Counted from the stretch's first letter, positions 1-5,548 are shown. The stretch is 7,056 nt of DNA from an uncultured Clostridia bacterium (GCA_934645275.1 CAKUDW010000102.1:1-7056), one strand, 5' to 3'. Translations and numbers: made by a program. The notes: generated from the sequence alone by a model not told the origin.

Positions 1-110
1 AGTATCTTCTGCAGGTACAGCGCCGTAACGATCATCACCACCCAGCTGCGCGGCGTGGCGATCAGCCGGCTAAGGCAGCCGCGGCTAACGGGAAACCATC
101 TGTTCTTCAT
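1..110 (-). CDS. N-terminus of a membrane protein, likely second ABC-2-type permease subunit (partial)
   Basis: The gene starts with ATG at 110-108 and runs off the left edge, so only about 36 residues are visible. A GGAGGT ribosome binding site (126-121) lies 10 bases before the start, inside the end of the preceding gene. The stop of that gene (120-118) is only 7 bases upstream, which implies translation as a pair. The visible protein begins MKNRWFPVSRG, with several basic residues. An arginine/proline segment (RLIATPRSW) then leads into a hydrophobic stretch (VVMIVTALYL) that looks like a first membrane helix. A basic N-terminus followed by a helix, directly after another membrane protein, fits tandem ABC-2-like permease subunits. 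That assignment is inference: no catalytic motif is visible and no ATPase gene lies in the window. Confidence 0.6.
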   Translation of the reverse strand, partial: MKNRWFPVSRGCLSRLIATPRSWVVMIVTALYLQKI

Positions 111-117
111 CTTCACT

Positions 118-879
118 TCAACCTCCGAGCAACCTTCGCCGCGCGCCCAGCGCAAAGATAAGCGCCGCCAGCGCGCCACCGCAGCCGTACACGCCCAATG
201 CCGCCAGCAATGTCGGGCCCGTTTTCAGGCCCACGTTGCCCAGCTGCAGCAGAAATGGCGACAGCCACACCGGCTTCAGCGTGGCCATTTCTTCAAACAG
301 CCGATACAGAATTAACGGTGCGCACAGCGTGAGCGAAATATTGGGCAGCCAGGCCGAAACTGCCAGCGCCACCAACGCCCAGAACGCACCCGCCATGAAC
401 TGCAACGCCGCCGCAGAGGCATAGTAACCCGTGAGGCCCAGCGCGGTAACGCCGCCTGAAAAATCATAATAGCAGAAATCGCCGATCATCTGCGCGTAGC
501 CGGTGTAATCCTGCGAAAACCACAGGTTGACCGCCAATGTGAACAATATGTTCCCTATTGCCAGCGCCAGCCCGCCGGCGAGCGCGCAGCAGAATATCTT
601 CGACCTCAGAAAGCGCCCGCGGCCGCTGCGCACCAACATGGAAACCGCCATGCCGCTGTTCACATCGCGCACAAAGCCCGTAGAAAACGGTATGGCCGCC
701 ACCAGCGGCGAGAGCAGCATCACCGGCGTAATCGCCCCACAGAACATATACACAATCAGCGCGTTCTGGCTCCGGTCAGCCAGGTCGTGGCCGATATCCG
801 CCAGCATCAACACAAAAAACAGCGCCGCGGCCGCGGCCAGCCACGGCCCAAAGGCCCGCCTTCGATCTGCCGTCAGCAT
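118..879 (-). CDS. ABC-2-type permease-like integral membrane protein
   Basis: The protein has 253 residues and is strongly hydrophobic. I see about six candidate membrane segments, near residues 12-28, 43-63, 95-117, 150-175, 180-192 and 224-245, and a basic C-terminus (ARRRLLGG). Between segments 2 and 3 is a charged loop, around residues 65-95, of the form F.RDV.SGMA.SMLVRSGR..FLRSK. Many ABC-2-type export permeases have a similar loop (acidic residue plus Gly, then a Ser/Arg-rich stretch and Lys before the next helix). The start ATG at 879-877 is supported by AAGGAGG at 895-889, spaced 9 bases. A nearby ATG at 887 is out of frame and stops after four codons. The gene has its own promoter and is followed 7 bases later by another membrane protein gene, so an ABC-like export or lantibiotic-immunity-type transporter is plausible. 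The substrate is unknown and no ATPase is visible. A hypothetical membrane protein of other function is possible. Confidence 0.7.
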   Translation of the reverse strand: MLTADRRRAFGPWLAAAAALFFVLMLADIGHDLADRSQNALIVYMFCGAITPVMLLSPLVAAIPFSTGFVRDVNSGMAVSMLVRSGRGRFLRSKIFCCALAGGLALAIGNILFTLAVNLWFSQDYTGYAQMIGDFCYYDFSGGVTALGLTGYYASAAALQFMAGAFWALVALAVSAWLPNISLTLCAPLILYRLFEEMATLKPVWLSPFLLQLGNVGLKTGPTLLAALGVYGCGGALAALIFALGARRRLLGG

Positions 880-910
880 GCGCGCATTCCTCCTTCATTC
901 TCTGCCGAAT

Positions 911-945
911 CCATATGCTGTTATTGTATTCATTCGCGCATATGG
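911..945. repeat. 8-bp perfect inverted repeat flanking the -10 box, candidate operator
   Basis: CCATATGC at 911-918 and GCATATGG at 938-945 are exact reverse complements separated by 19 bases. The gap holds the -10 box of the ABC-like operon promoter (923-928), and the outer arm lies next to the -35 box. Each arm contains the self-complementary hexamer CATATG. Two symmetric arms centred 27 bp apart over a promoter are a typical layout for a dimeric repressor or a pair of repressor dimers. No cognate regulator gene is in the window. Confidence 0.4.
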
Positions 946-951
946 GGGCAA
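923..951 (-). promoter_or_regulatory. Sigma-A-type promoter of the ABC-like membrane operon
   Basis: On the minus strand, TTGCCC (951-946) is followed by exactly 17 bases and then TACAAT (928-923). Transcription would start near 916, leaving a leader of about 37 bases before the ATG at 879. Both boxes are close to the sigma-A consensus, and the position after the foldase terminator is sensible. An inverted repeat flanks the -10 box. Confidence 0.65.
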
Positions 952-999
952 GCGCCGCCGCGTAAAGCCCGGCGGGCGGCATTGTGACATTTACAAAAT

Positions 1000-1031
1000 A
1001 TGGGGACAGGGTTATTGGCCCATGTCCCCAT
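1000..1031 (-). terminator. Hairpin terminator after the foldase gene; REP-like palindrome
   Basis: ATGGGGACA (1000-1008) pairs exactly with TGTCCCCAT (1023-1031). An inner GGG/CCC (1009-1011 with 1019-1021) extends the stem past a single bulged base (1022), and the loop is 7 bases. On the minus strand the stem is followed by ATATTTTG, a modest U-rich tail, so it would stop transcription from the foldase gene that ends at 1063. The plus-strand side has no T run. A small extra hairpin (1050-1063, loop TTTT) overlaps the foldase stop codon. The GGGGACA...TGTCCCC core also resembles short dispersed palindromes common in clostridial genomes, so it may be a repeat used as a terminator. Confidence 0.6.
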
Positions 1032-1062
1032 CGCGTTCTATTAGATTGCAGCTGTTTTCAGC

Positions 1063-2496
1063 TTACTGAGCATCGGTTGCCTCCGCCGCAGCTTCCTCGC
1101 TCGCAGACTCGGTTTCGGCCACGCCGAAGTTATCCAGATGGTATTCCACGTTCGCCTCGGCCACCCAGGTTTCAACCTGCGCATCGTAGGTTTCGGTCTG
1201 CTTGCTCTCCAGCGCGTCCTGCGTCACGCCATCGCGGATTTCGTCCAGCGCAACTTCGCCGGCCGGAATGTCCGCCATGTAGTAAATCACATAGATGCCG
1301 TAGGAACCATACACCGGGCCGCTGATCTCGCCCACGTTTTCAATGGACATCGCGCCCTCGGTAAAGGCGGAATCATAGGCAGTAGAATCGGCGGACACGG
1401 CGTAGCCCTGGCTCGCGGTGGGCTCGGCATTCATGCCGGGATCTTCGTTGTATTCGGCAATCAGGTCCTCAAAGCTCTTGCCGCCGTCAAAATCGGCGAC
1501 CACCTGCTCGGCCTTGGGCAGCAGTTCCGCATAGAGCGCTTCCAGTTCCGCAGCACAAGCGGCAATGTCTGAATCGATCTGTTCCTGCGTGCGCGGCTCA
1601 GCGGTCTCTTCCGCAGTCGCATCGGCGGTCGCGGTCGCTTCGTCGGGATTCAGCAGCGCTTCCTTTTCAGCGTTCAGGCTGTCCAGCTGGCTCTGCAGAT
1701 CGGAATAGCGCTGAGACTGCTCATCCGTAAACTTGATCAGCACGTGCTTCACAGCGCGGTAGCCTTCCGGATTCCAGGCGATGGCCACGCCGGAATTGCG
1801 GTCGGAATTGTACGTTCTGTCGTTCTGATAGCTTTCCTTGTTGCTCTCGATCAGCTTTTCATACTCGGCCTGCACGTCCTCGTCGGTAACTTCCACATCC
1901 TTAATGGTGTAGTCGCGCACCGCGTCAAGCAGGTAGTTCTTGCGCAGGCTGATCTGGATGTCGGCGCGATCCAGGCCGTTGCTCGCCCAGTAGGCCTCGG
2001 CCTCAGCGATCATATCGTCGGTCTTTTCTTCCGCGTCCGGATAGAAATAGCTGATATAATAGTCCACATACTGCTGGAAGGTCTCCTCGGAGGAATCCTC
2101 GAAGTTCTTCAGCGTTTCATCGTCAAACTGATCCAGCCCCAGCTCGGAAGCCTTGGCCAGCAGCACGCCCTCCTGCACGGCAGAGGTCACGATGTCAGTC
2201 TTTACGCTGTCCTCCATGCCGTACTGGGCCAGATCCATGCCATAGCTGGCATACTGCTGGGCCAGTGCGTCGTATTGGCTCTGCACGTCGCTGAGCCACA
2301 CAATGCCGTCCTCACCGTAGGTCGCCACAATCTGCGCGACATAGTAGGGATAATAGGTATCCACCTGCGCCTGCAATTCTTCGATTTTTGCGTTCGCAGC
2401 GTCCAACTGAGCCTGAAGGTCGCCCTCGGCCAGCGCGCCCACGCACATCAGCGCCATGGCAAGCGCCAGGCACAAGCAAATCAGTTTTTTCATCAT
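1063..2496 (-). CDS. Secreted parvulin/SurA-like peptidyl-prolyl isomerase or foldase
   Basis: The protein has 477 residues. A signal peptide of about 23 residues (MMKKLICLCLALAMALMCVG, then ALA before EG) has no good lipobox, so secretion without lipidation is expected, unlike typical PrsA. A short coiled coil follows (about 26-46), then a helical SurA-N-like region (about 50-220). The rotamase-like domain starts at VKHVLIKF (249-256) and resumes at about 329-409 with GGKSFEDLIAEYNEDPG and GEISGPVYGSYGIYVI. A helical tail and an acidic Ala/Glu-rich end complete it. About 70 residues are inserted inside the rotamase fold: a coiled coil, a Thr/Ala linker, then another helix. The usual GG-LG-F motif reads TASQGYAV and the second conserved His is Tyr402, so enzymatic activity is doubtful. 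A chaperone role in folding exported proteins is likely. The start is set by GGAGG at 2510-2506, 9 bases before the ATG. An upstream in-frame ATG at 2556 lies next to the -10 box, at the predicted transcript start, and is rejected. Confidence 0.8.
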   Translation of the reverse strand: MMKKLICLCLALAMALMCVGALAEGDLQAQLDAANAKIEELQAQVDTYYPYYVAQIVATYGEDGIVWLSDVQSQYDALAQQYASYGMDLAQYGMEDSVKTDIVTSAVQEGVLLAKASELGLDQFDDETLKNFEDSSEETFQQYVDYYISYFYPDAEEKTDDMIAEAEAYWASNGLDRADIQISLRKNYLLDAVRDYTIKDVEVTDEDVQAEYEKLIESNKESYQNDRTYNSDRNSGVAIAWNPEGYRAVKHVLIKFTDEQSQRYSDLQSQLDSLNAEKEALLNPDEATATADATAEETAEPRTQEQIDSDIAACAAELEALYAELLPKAEQVVADFDGGKSFEDLIAEYNEDPGMNAEPTASQGYAVSADSTAYDSAFTEGAMSIENVGEISGPVYGSYGIYVIYYMADIPAGEVALDEIRDGVTQDALESKQTETYDAQVETWVAEANVEYHLDNFGVAETESASEEAAAEATDAQ

Positions 2497-2561
2497 TTCG
2501 AATTTCCTCCAATCCGGCTTTTGCGCCGCGGCATGAAATTGTCCGGCGCTGTTCATCAGCG

Positions 2562-2590
2562 ATTATAGCACAGCCCGGCGGGAATCTCAA
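2562..2590 (-). promoter_or_regulatory. Strong sigma-A promoter of the foldase gene
   Basis: On the minus strand, TTGAGA (2590-2585), 17 bases and a perfect TATAAT (2567-2562) form a near-consensus promoter. TGC directly before the -10 box makes it an extended -10 type. Transcription would start near 2555, giving a leader of roughly 58 bases before the ATG at 2496. The downstream part of this promoter (CTGTGCTATA) matches the promoter of the DUF975 gene at 5625-5634, which suggests the same sigma factor. Confidence 0.75.
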
Positions 2591-2601
2591 CTTCCACCGG
2601 G
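2574..2601. repeat. Imperfect palindrome centred on the -35 box, candidate operator
   Basis: CCCGG (2574-2578) and GGAA (2581-2584) pair with TTCC (2592-2595) and CCGGG (2597-2601). Only the two bases 2579-2580 and the single base 2596 fail to pair. The 7-base centre (2585-2591) contains the -35 hexamer of the foldase promoter. A dyad placed this way could be a repressor site. It could also be a hairpin in read-through RNA from the VanW-like gene, but no T run follows it on either strand. Confidence 0.35.
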
Positions 2602-2648
2602 CCGTGTTTATAAAACGTTCACAAATCTACGCTTTTGCCGTCATAGAA

Positions 2649-2689
2649 GAATTGTCGGCCTAATCCTTCCCTCTTTCTGAATTGTCGGC
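2649..2689. repeat. Pair of 11-bp direct repeats, 30 bp apart
   Basis: GAATTGTCGGC occurs at 2649-2659 and again at 2679-2689, with starts exactly 30 bp apart, near three helical turns. A related AATTGTCCGGCG with one extra base sits at 2537-2548, in the foldase leader. The exact pair lies about 60-100 bp upstream of the foldase -35 box. They could be regulator sites, or part of a small dispersed element, because on the minus strand they fall inside a 30-codon reading frame and encode RQF twice. Confidence 0.5.
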
Positions 2690-2810
2690 GTCTCCCTTTA
2701 AGCGCCGCCATACCGGCTCCAGCAGCGGCAACCGGCACGCGCAAAGCTTTCAGTTTTCAGTACTCCTGCCAAAATCTGTGCAACCGTCCCCCACGTTTCG
2801 CCAATTCCCA

Positions 2811-3821
2811 TCATGAATAGATGACGCAGTACAGCGTATCTTCCGAAACCCAGGTGGAAATTGTGATGGCCTCGTCACCGATATTCCTGAAGGAGAAATC
2901 CGTACCATTTGAGTAGTCAGTCAAAATCGCGTCGTTCGAACTGGCCACGTAGTCCTGATTATAGCGGCTGCCATAGGTGGATTTCTGCACGATGGCCACG
3001 CTATCCAGGTTCTTCACCGCCAGCCACAGCGCGCTCGCCACCTGCGCCACGCCGCCGCCCGTCACCTTCACGCCGCGCCCATTCAGCGCGCCCTGATAGC
3101 CGTAGCGCTCATTGCGCGGGCCTACAATTTCGTTGAACGAAAACAGATCGCCAGGCTCCAGCACCGTATCGTTTATTGAATCCGCCGCCAGCGTGACGTT
3201 GTTAATCAGCGCGGGCGTACCCTCCAGCGGGATTTCGGCGCTGGCAATAAACGTAGGCGAAAGCTCCCCGGCGTCTGCTGCCCAGCTGAGCGACAGGTCG
3301 GCCTCCCCCGCGTCGGCAATGCTCACGCTGCAATAGAGATAATCGTCGCTCGTCCACATTTCAATATCCATGTCACCGGCGAAATTGTCGAATACAAAAT
3401 CGATGCCGGAAGAATAATCCACCAACACGGCGTCACTACCGTCCACCGCATAGCCGCCCGTAAAACTCTCGCCATAGGTTCGCAGCTCGGTATACTCAAT
3501 GCCGTCCAGCACATTCAACGCCAAATACAGCGTGGTGGCCACCTGCCCCGCGCCGCCGCCCGTCACCTTTGCGCCGCGGCCGTTCAGCGCGCTCTGATAG
3601 CCGTAAGCCGAAGTGCGGGGGCCCACCGTTTCATTGAATGAAAACTGCGCGCCGTAGGGCAGATACAATCCGCTGATATGTTCAAGCGCCAGTTCGATAT
3701 TGCTGCGCGCGGCTTCGTCGTCCGGCAGCGGCGTACAGGCGCTCGAGCTGCCCTGCTTCGCCAGCGCAGGCGGCGAAATGGCAAGCGCCAGCAGCGCCAA
3801 TATGGAAATAATGCGCTTCAT
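2811..3821 (-). CDS. Secreted protein with two tandem VanW-like domains
   Basis: The protein has 336 residues from ATG 3821-3819. A TTG codon directly before it (3824) is an alternative start; GGAGG at 3837-3833 lies 11 bases before the ATG and 8 before the TTG. A signal peptide of about 21 residues ends at ALA before KQG. Two VanW-like domains follow, about residues 39-168 and 204-335. Each has a SNIELA-type or NNVTLA-type helix, the hallmark SFNE.VGPR (61-69 and 228-236), YGYQ.ALNGRG.KVTGGG, Q(V)A..L, a DA.L.DYS.G.DF.F.N segment and a final LYC strand. Canonical VanW domains read GGG-hydrophobic-Cys-Gln; here the Cys position is Gly92 in the first copy and Ala259 in the second. VanW domains occur in glycopeptide-resistance clusters and many clostridial wall proteins. 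As I recall, recent C. difficile work assigns them L,D-transpeptidase activity using that Cys. This protein therefore looks non-catalytic, perhaps a peptidoglycan-binding or structural form. It follows scpA by 112 bases with no clear promoter. Confidence 0.8.
   Translation of the reverse strand: MKRIISILALLALAISPPALAKQGSSSACTPLPDDEAARSNIELALEHISGLYLPYGAQFSFNETVGPRTSAYGYQSALNGRGAKVTGGGAGQVATTLYLALNVLDGIEYTELRTYGESFTGGYAVDGSDAVLVDYSSGIDFVFDNFAGDMDIEMWTSDDYLYCSVSIADAGEADLSLSWAADAGELSPTFIASAEIPLEGTPALINNVTLAADSINDTVLEPGDLFSFNEIVGPRNERYGYQGALNGRGVKVTGGGVAQVASALWLAVKNLDSVAIVQKSTYGSRYNQDYVASSNDAILTDYSNGTDFSFRNIGDEAITISTWVSEDTLYCVIYS
2883..3644 (-). repeat. Internal tandem duplication within the VanW-like gene
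   Basis: The segments 3644-3384 and 3143-2883 encode the two matching cores. Over 87 aligned residues without a gap I count about 48 identities by eye. The offset is 167 codons (501 bases), and one residue is inserted further on. Similarity remains at DNA level, for example the stretch from 3051 and from 3552 (GCCGCCGCCCGTCACCTT), exactly 501 bases apart. Confidence 0.8.
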
Positions 3822-3903
3822 CAATGAATCAACCTCCGTTCGGCCATTCAGCCGTATTCCTTAGATGCGCCGCGCGCGGCTTTTGTTCCCTCAGTTCAGG
3901 GCT

Positions 3904-3923
3904 GGGCAGCCGCAGGCATGCCC
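3904..3923 (-). terminator. Possible hairpin just after scpA
   Basis: GGGCA-GCC (3904-3911) pairs with GGC-TGCCC (3915-3923) around a GCA loop, with one bulged base. It begins about 10 bases beyond the scpA stop codon. There is no T run after it on the minus strand, so it may only slow transcription or protect the scpA message rather than terminate it. Confidence 0.3.
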
Positions 3924-3933
3924 CTTTCTCTGC

Positions 3934-4650
3934 TCAGGCGCTCAGAACGATATCGCCGTAGGGATCGCCCTGCTCAATGTGCAGCCGGCTGAGCTTCGCC
4001 ATTTCCAATATCGCCAGAAACATGGTCACGATTTCTTCGCGGCTGTAATCCGGGGCGAACAGCTCCATAAACTTCAGGCTGCCACGGCGCAGTCTGCGCG
4101 CGATCACGGCCATACAGCCAGCCACGGTAAAGCTGTCGCGGCGAATTTCGCGATTGGCCATGCGCTCGTCCTGCTCGGCGGCCTGCGCGCGATCGAGCAC
4201 GCGGCGAAACGCGCGGGCCAGCTTTTCCAGCGTCAGGCCCGTAATTTCAATATTGGGCGGTGGCAGCGGGTATTCCTCCGGCAGCTTGGTCAGCAGCGCG
4301 CGCGCCTCTTCTTCGAGCTGATGCATGCGCGCCGAGATTTCCTTGAACTGCTTGTATTCGGTCAGCTGGCGAATCAGCTCCTGCTCCGGCGTGAGCGCAT
4401 CCGGGTCCTCGGGCGCGGGCGGCTTGGGCAGCATCGCGCGGGATTTGATTTCCAGCAGCGTGGCCGCCATTTGCAGAAATTCGCTGGCGGAATCCATGTC
4501 CAGTTCGTCCACCAGCTTCATGGATTCCAGATACTGCTCGGTAATCTCGCTCACAAATATGTCCTGTATATCCAGCTTGGCGTTGGAAATCAGCGTGAGC
4601 AGCAGATCGAGCGGCCCATCGAACTGCTTCAGCGATACGATGTACGACAT
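3934..4650 (-). CDS. scpA: Segregation and condensation protein A (kleisin)
   Basis: The protein has 238 residues, close to the usual ScpA length. The N-terminal Smc-contacting region shows FDGPLDLLLTLI (10-21), KLDIQDI (25-31) and ITEQYLESM (36-44), then the signature SEFLQMAATLLEIKSRAMLP (56-75). A charged central region (about 80-130) and a C-terminal winged-helix segment (about 170-238) follow, ending REEIVTMFLAILEMAKL...IEQGDPYGDIVL. ScpA bridges the heads of the Smc dimer and binds ScpB to form the bacterial condensin that compacts and segregates the origin region. The ATG is preceded by a purine-rich GGGAGAGGGAAC site a few bases away. It starts 20 bases after the protease gene stop, so the two are co-transcribed. 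That protease-scpA pairing is common in Firmicutes, but scpB, which usually follows, is absent; a VanW-like gene is there instead. Confidence 0.95.
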   Translation of the reverse strand: MSYIVSLKQFDGPLDLLLTLISNAKLDIQDIFVSEITEQYLESMKLVDELDMDSASEFLQMAATLLEIKSRAMLPKPPAPEDPDALTPEQELIRQLTEYKQFKEISARMHQLEEEARALLTKLPEEYPLPPPNIEITGLTLEKLARAFRRVLDRAQAAEQDERMANREIRRDSFTVAGCMAVIARRLRRGSLKFMELFAPDYSREEIVTMFLAILEMAKLSRLHIEQGDPYGDIVLSA

Positions 4651-4670
4651 TGTTCCCTCTCCCGGTCGAA

Positions 4671-5438
4671 TCAGATAAGCCCGAAAATTGCGAACAACCT
4701 CTGCGTGAGATAGCCCACCGCCTGAAGCGCGCCATCCACCGCATAGCCCAGCGCATCGCCCAACAGGCCAGTAAACATCAGCGCAAAGAGCACGCCCATG
4801 GCAATGCGCGCCGCCTTTTGCGACGCGAACAGATCGCGCTTTAGGATCAGATCGTTCACGACATGGTAGCCGTCCAGCGGCGGCACGGGCAACAGATTAA
4901 AAATTGCCAGCGATATATTCACGTATACGAAGTATTGCAGCATCTGATAAATATAGCTTGTCAGCCGTCCCAGCGTCTGTTCCATGAATGAGGGCGAGAT
5001 ATCCGCGGCGTAGCGCATCAGCTCGTTCGCGTTCGCCACGTTGGCAAGGCCCACGCGCTTCAGCGCCACAAACAGCAGCGCCGCGCACAGTAGATATCCC
5101 AACAGGAACAGCAGCAGGTTCATAGCGATGCCCGCCAGCGATACCTTTAAATCATCCTTGCGATAGTTTTTAAAATTGCGCGGATTCACCGGCACGGGTT
5201 TGGCCCAGCCGAAGCCCAGCAACAGCATCATGAGCGTGCCCAGCAAATCCAGGTGCTTGGCCGGATTCAGCGTCATGCGCCCCATCATGCGCGCGGTGGG
5301 ATCGCCGCAGCGGTTGGCTACCCAGGCATGGGCAAATTCATGGGCCGAAATGGCCAGAATGCGCCCCGGAAAGGCCAGCAGAAAGAATATCAGCGTCTGC
5401 TTTGGATCGCTCAACAGCGATGTGATGTAACTGAACAA
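4671..5438 (-). CDS. Site-2-protease-type membrane zinc metallopeptidase (M50 family)
   Basis: Numbered from the TTG start at 5438, the protein has 255 residues. The zinc motif HEFAH is at 33-37 inside a membrane helix, followed by ANRCGDPTARMMGRMTLNP, typical of the short bacterial M50B/YwhC-like branch. A SLAGIAMN segment at 100-107 corresponds to the family's SLAGP..N, with Ile in place of Pro. The second metal motif NLLPVPPLDGYH lies at 181-192, with Asp189 as the likely third ligand. About five or six membrane helices are visible and there is no PDZ domain, so this is not a full RseP. Such proteases cut membrane-embedded substrates, but the substrate here is unknown. TTG is chosen because AAGGAGA (5452-5446) sits 7 bases before it, whereas the in-frame ATG at 5471 has no ribosome binding site. 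It is the first gene of the run leading into scpA. Confidence 0.85.
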   Translation of the reverse strand: MFSYITSLLSDPKQTLIFFLLAFPGRILAISAHEFAHAWVANRCGDPTARMMGRMTLNPAKHLDLLGTLMMLLLGFGWAKPVPVNPRNFKNYRKDDLKVSLAGIAMNLLLFLLGYLLCAALLFVALKRVGLANVANANELMRYAADISPSFMEQTLGRLTSYIYQMLQYFVYVNISLAIFNLLPVPPLDGYHVVNDLILKRDLFASQKAARIAMGVLFALMFTGLLGDALGYAVDGALQAVGYLTQRLFAIFGLI

Positions 5439-5445
5439 GTGCGCG

Positions 5446-5452
5446 TCTCCTT
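5446..5452 (-). promoter_or_regulatory. Ribosome binding site fixing a TTG start for the M50 protease
   Basis: AAGGAGA on the minus strand is followed by 7 bases and then TTG at 5438-5436. It lies downstream of the longer frame's ATG at 5471, which has only CATCATGACC-like sequence before it. The position argues that the first 11 codons of the longer frame are untranslated leader. Confidence 0.7.
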
Positions 5453-5490
5453 GAAAATAATTAATTTGCATTGGTCATGATGGCCGGCAT

Positions 5491-5529
5491 AACGTTCCGG
5501 GCCCCGCGGCCTGAAGAATACCGAACGTT
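5491..5529. repeat. Inverted repeat in the leader of the protease-scpA transcript
   Basis: AACGTTCCGG (5491-5500) pairs with CCGAACGTT (5521-5529) with one bulged C. The intervening 20 bases contain a GGCC-type inner palindrome (5499-5510 region). It lies between the predicted transcript start (about 5542) and the TTG start at 5438, so it could form a leader hairpin. A near copy, AACGTTTCCCGG, follows at 5524-5535. No known riboswitch is recognised. Confidence 0.35.
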
Positions 5530-5548
5530 TCCCGGATTCTCATTTCCT

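Larger units (their letters stand above)
2497..2810. other. Intergenic region with promoter, palindrome and short repeats
   Basis: This 314-base gap lies between the VanW-like gene and the foldase gene. It holds the foldase leader and promoter (2562-2590), the palindrome over the -35 box and two exact 11-base direct repeats further upstream. A 30-codon minus-strand reading frame (2711-2619) has only a weak GGAG site. Near 2785-2792 the minus strand reads GGGGGACGG, and near 2750-2762 the plus strand carries a TTTCAGTTTTCAG run. I see no convincing T-tailed terminator for the VanW-like gene here, so its transcript may continue toward the foldase gene. Confidence 0.6.

Noticed and set aside
954..980. 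GCCGCC/GGCGGC inverted repeat upstream of the ABC-like promoter, as a second terminator
   Set aside because: A 6-bp arm in GC-rich DNA with no T run on either side is not enough to call.
527..1069. Plus-strand frame across the ABC-like gene start and its promoter
   Set aside because: It crosses a membrane-protein gene, a promoter and a terminator on the other strand, and has no family resemblance.
2497..2556. Extended N-terminus of the foldase from an upstream ATG at 2556
   Set aside because: That ATG sits next to the -10 box at the predicted transcript start, and the extra 20 residues would precede a complete signal peptide; GGAGG supports the start at 2496.
1744..2568. Long plus-strand open frame opposite the foldase gene
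   Set aside because: Its His/Val/Leu-rich composition is the mirror of the acidic foldase codons, and it has no recognisable domain or start signal.
3869..3880. GCCGCGCGCGGC followed by TTTT on the plus strand, as a terminator
   Set aside because: The palindrome has no room for a loop, and no plus-strand gene ends there.
3865..4713. Long plus-strand open frame opposite scpA
   Set aside because: It lies antisense to a clear ScpA, has a Gln/Arg/His/Leu-rich composition typical of an antisense frame in GC-rich DNA, and shows no ribosome binding site or family motif.
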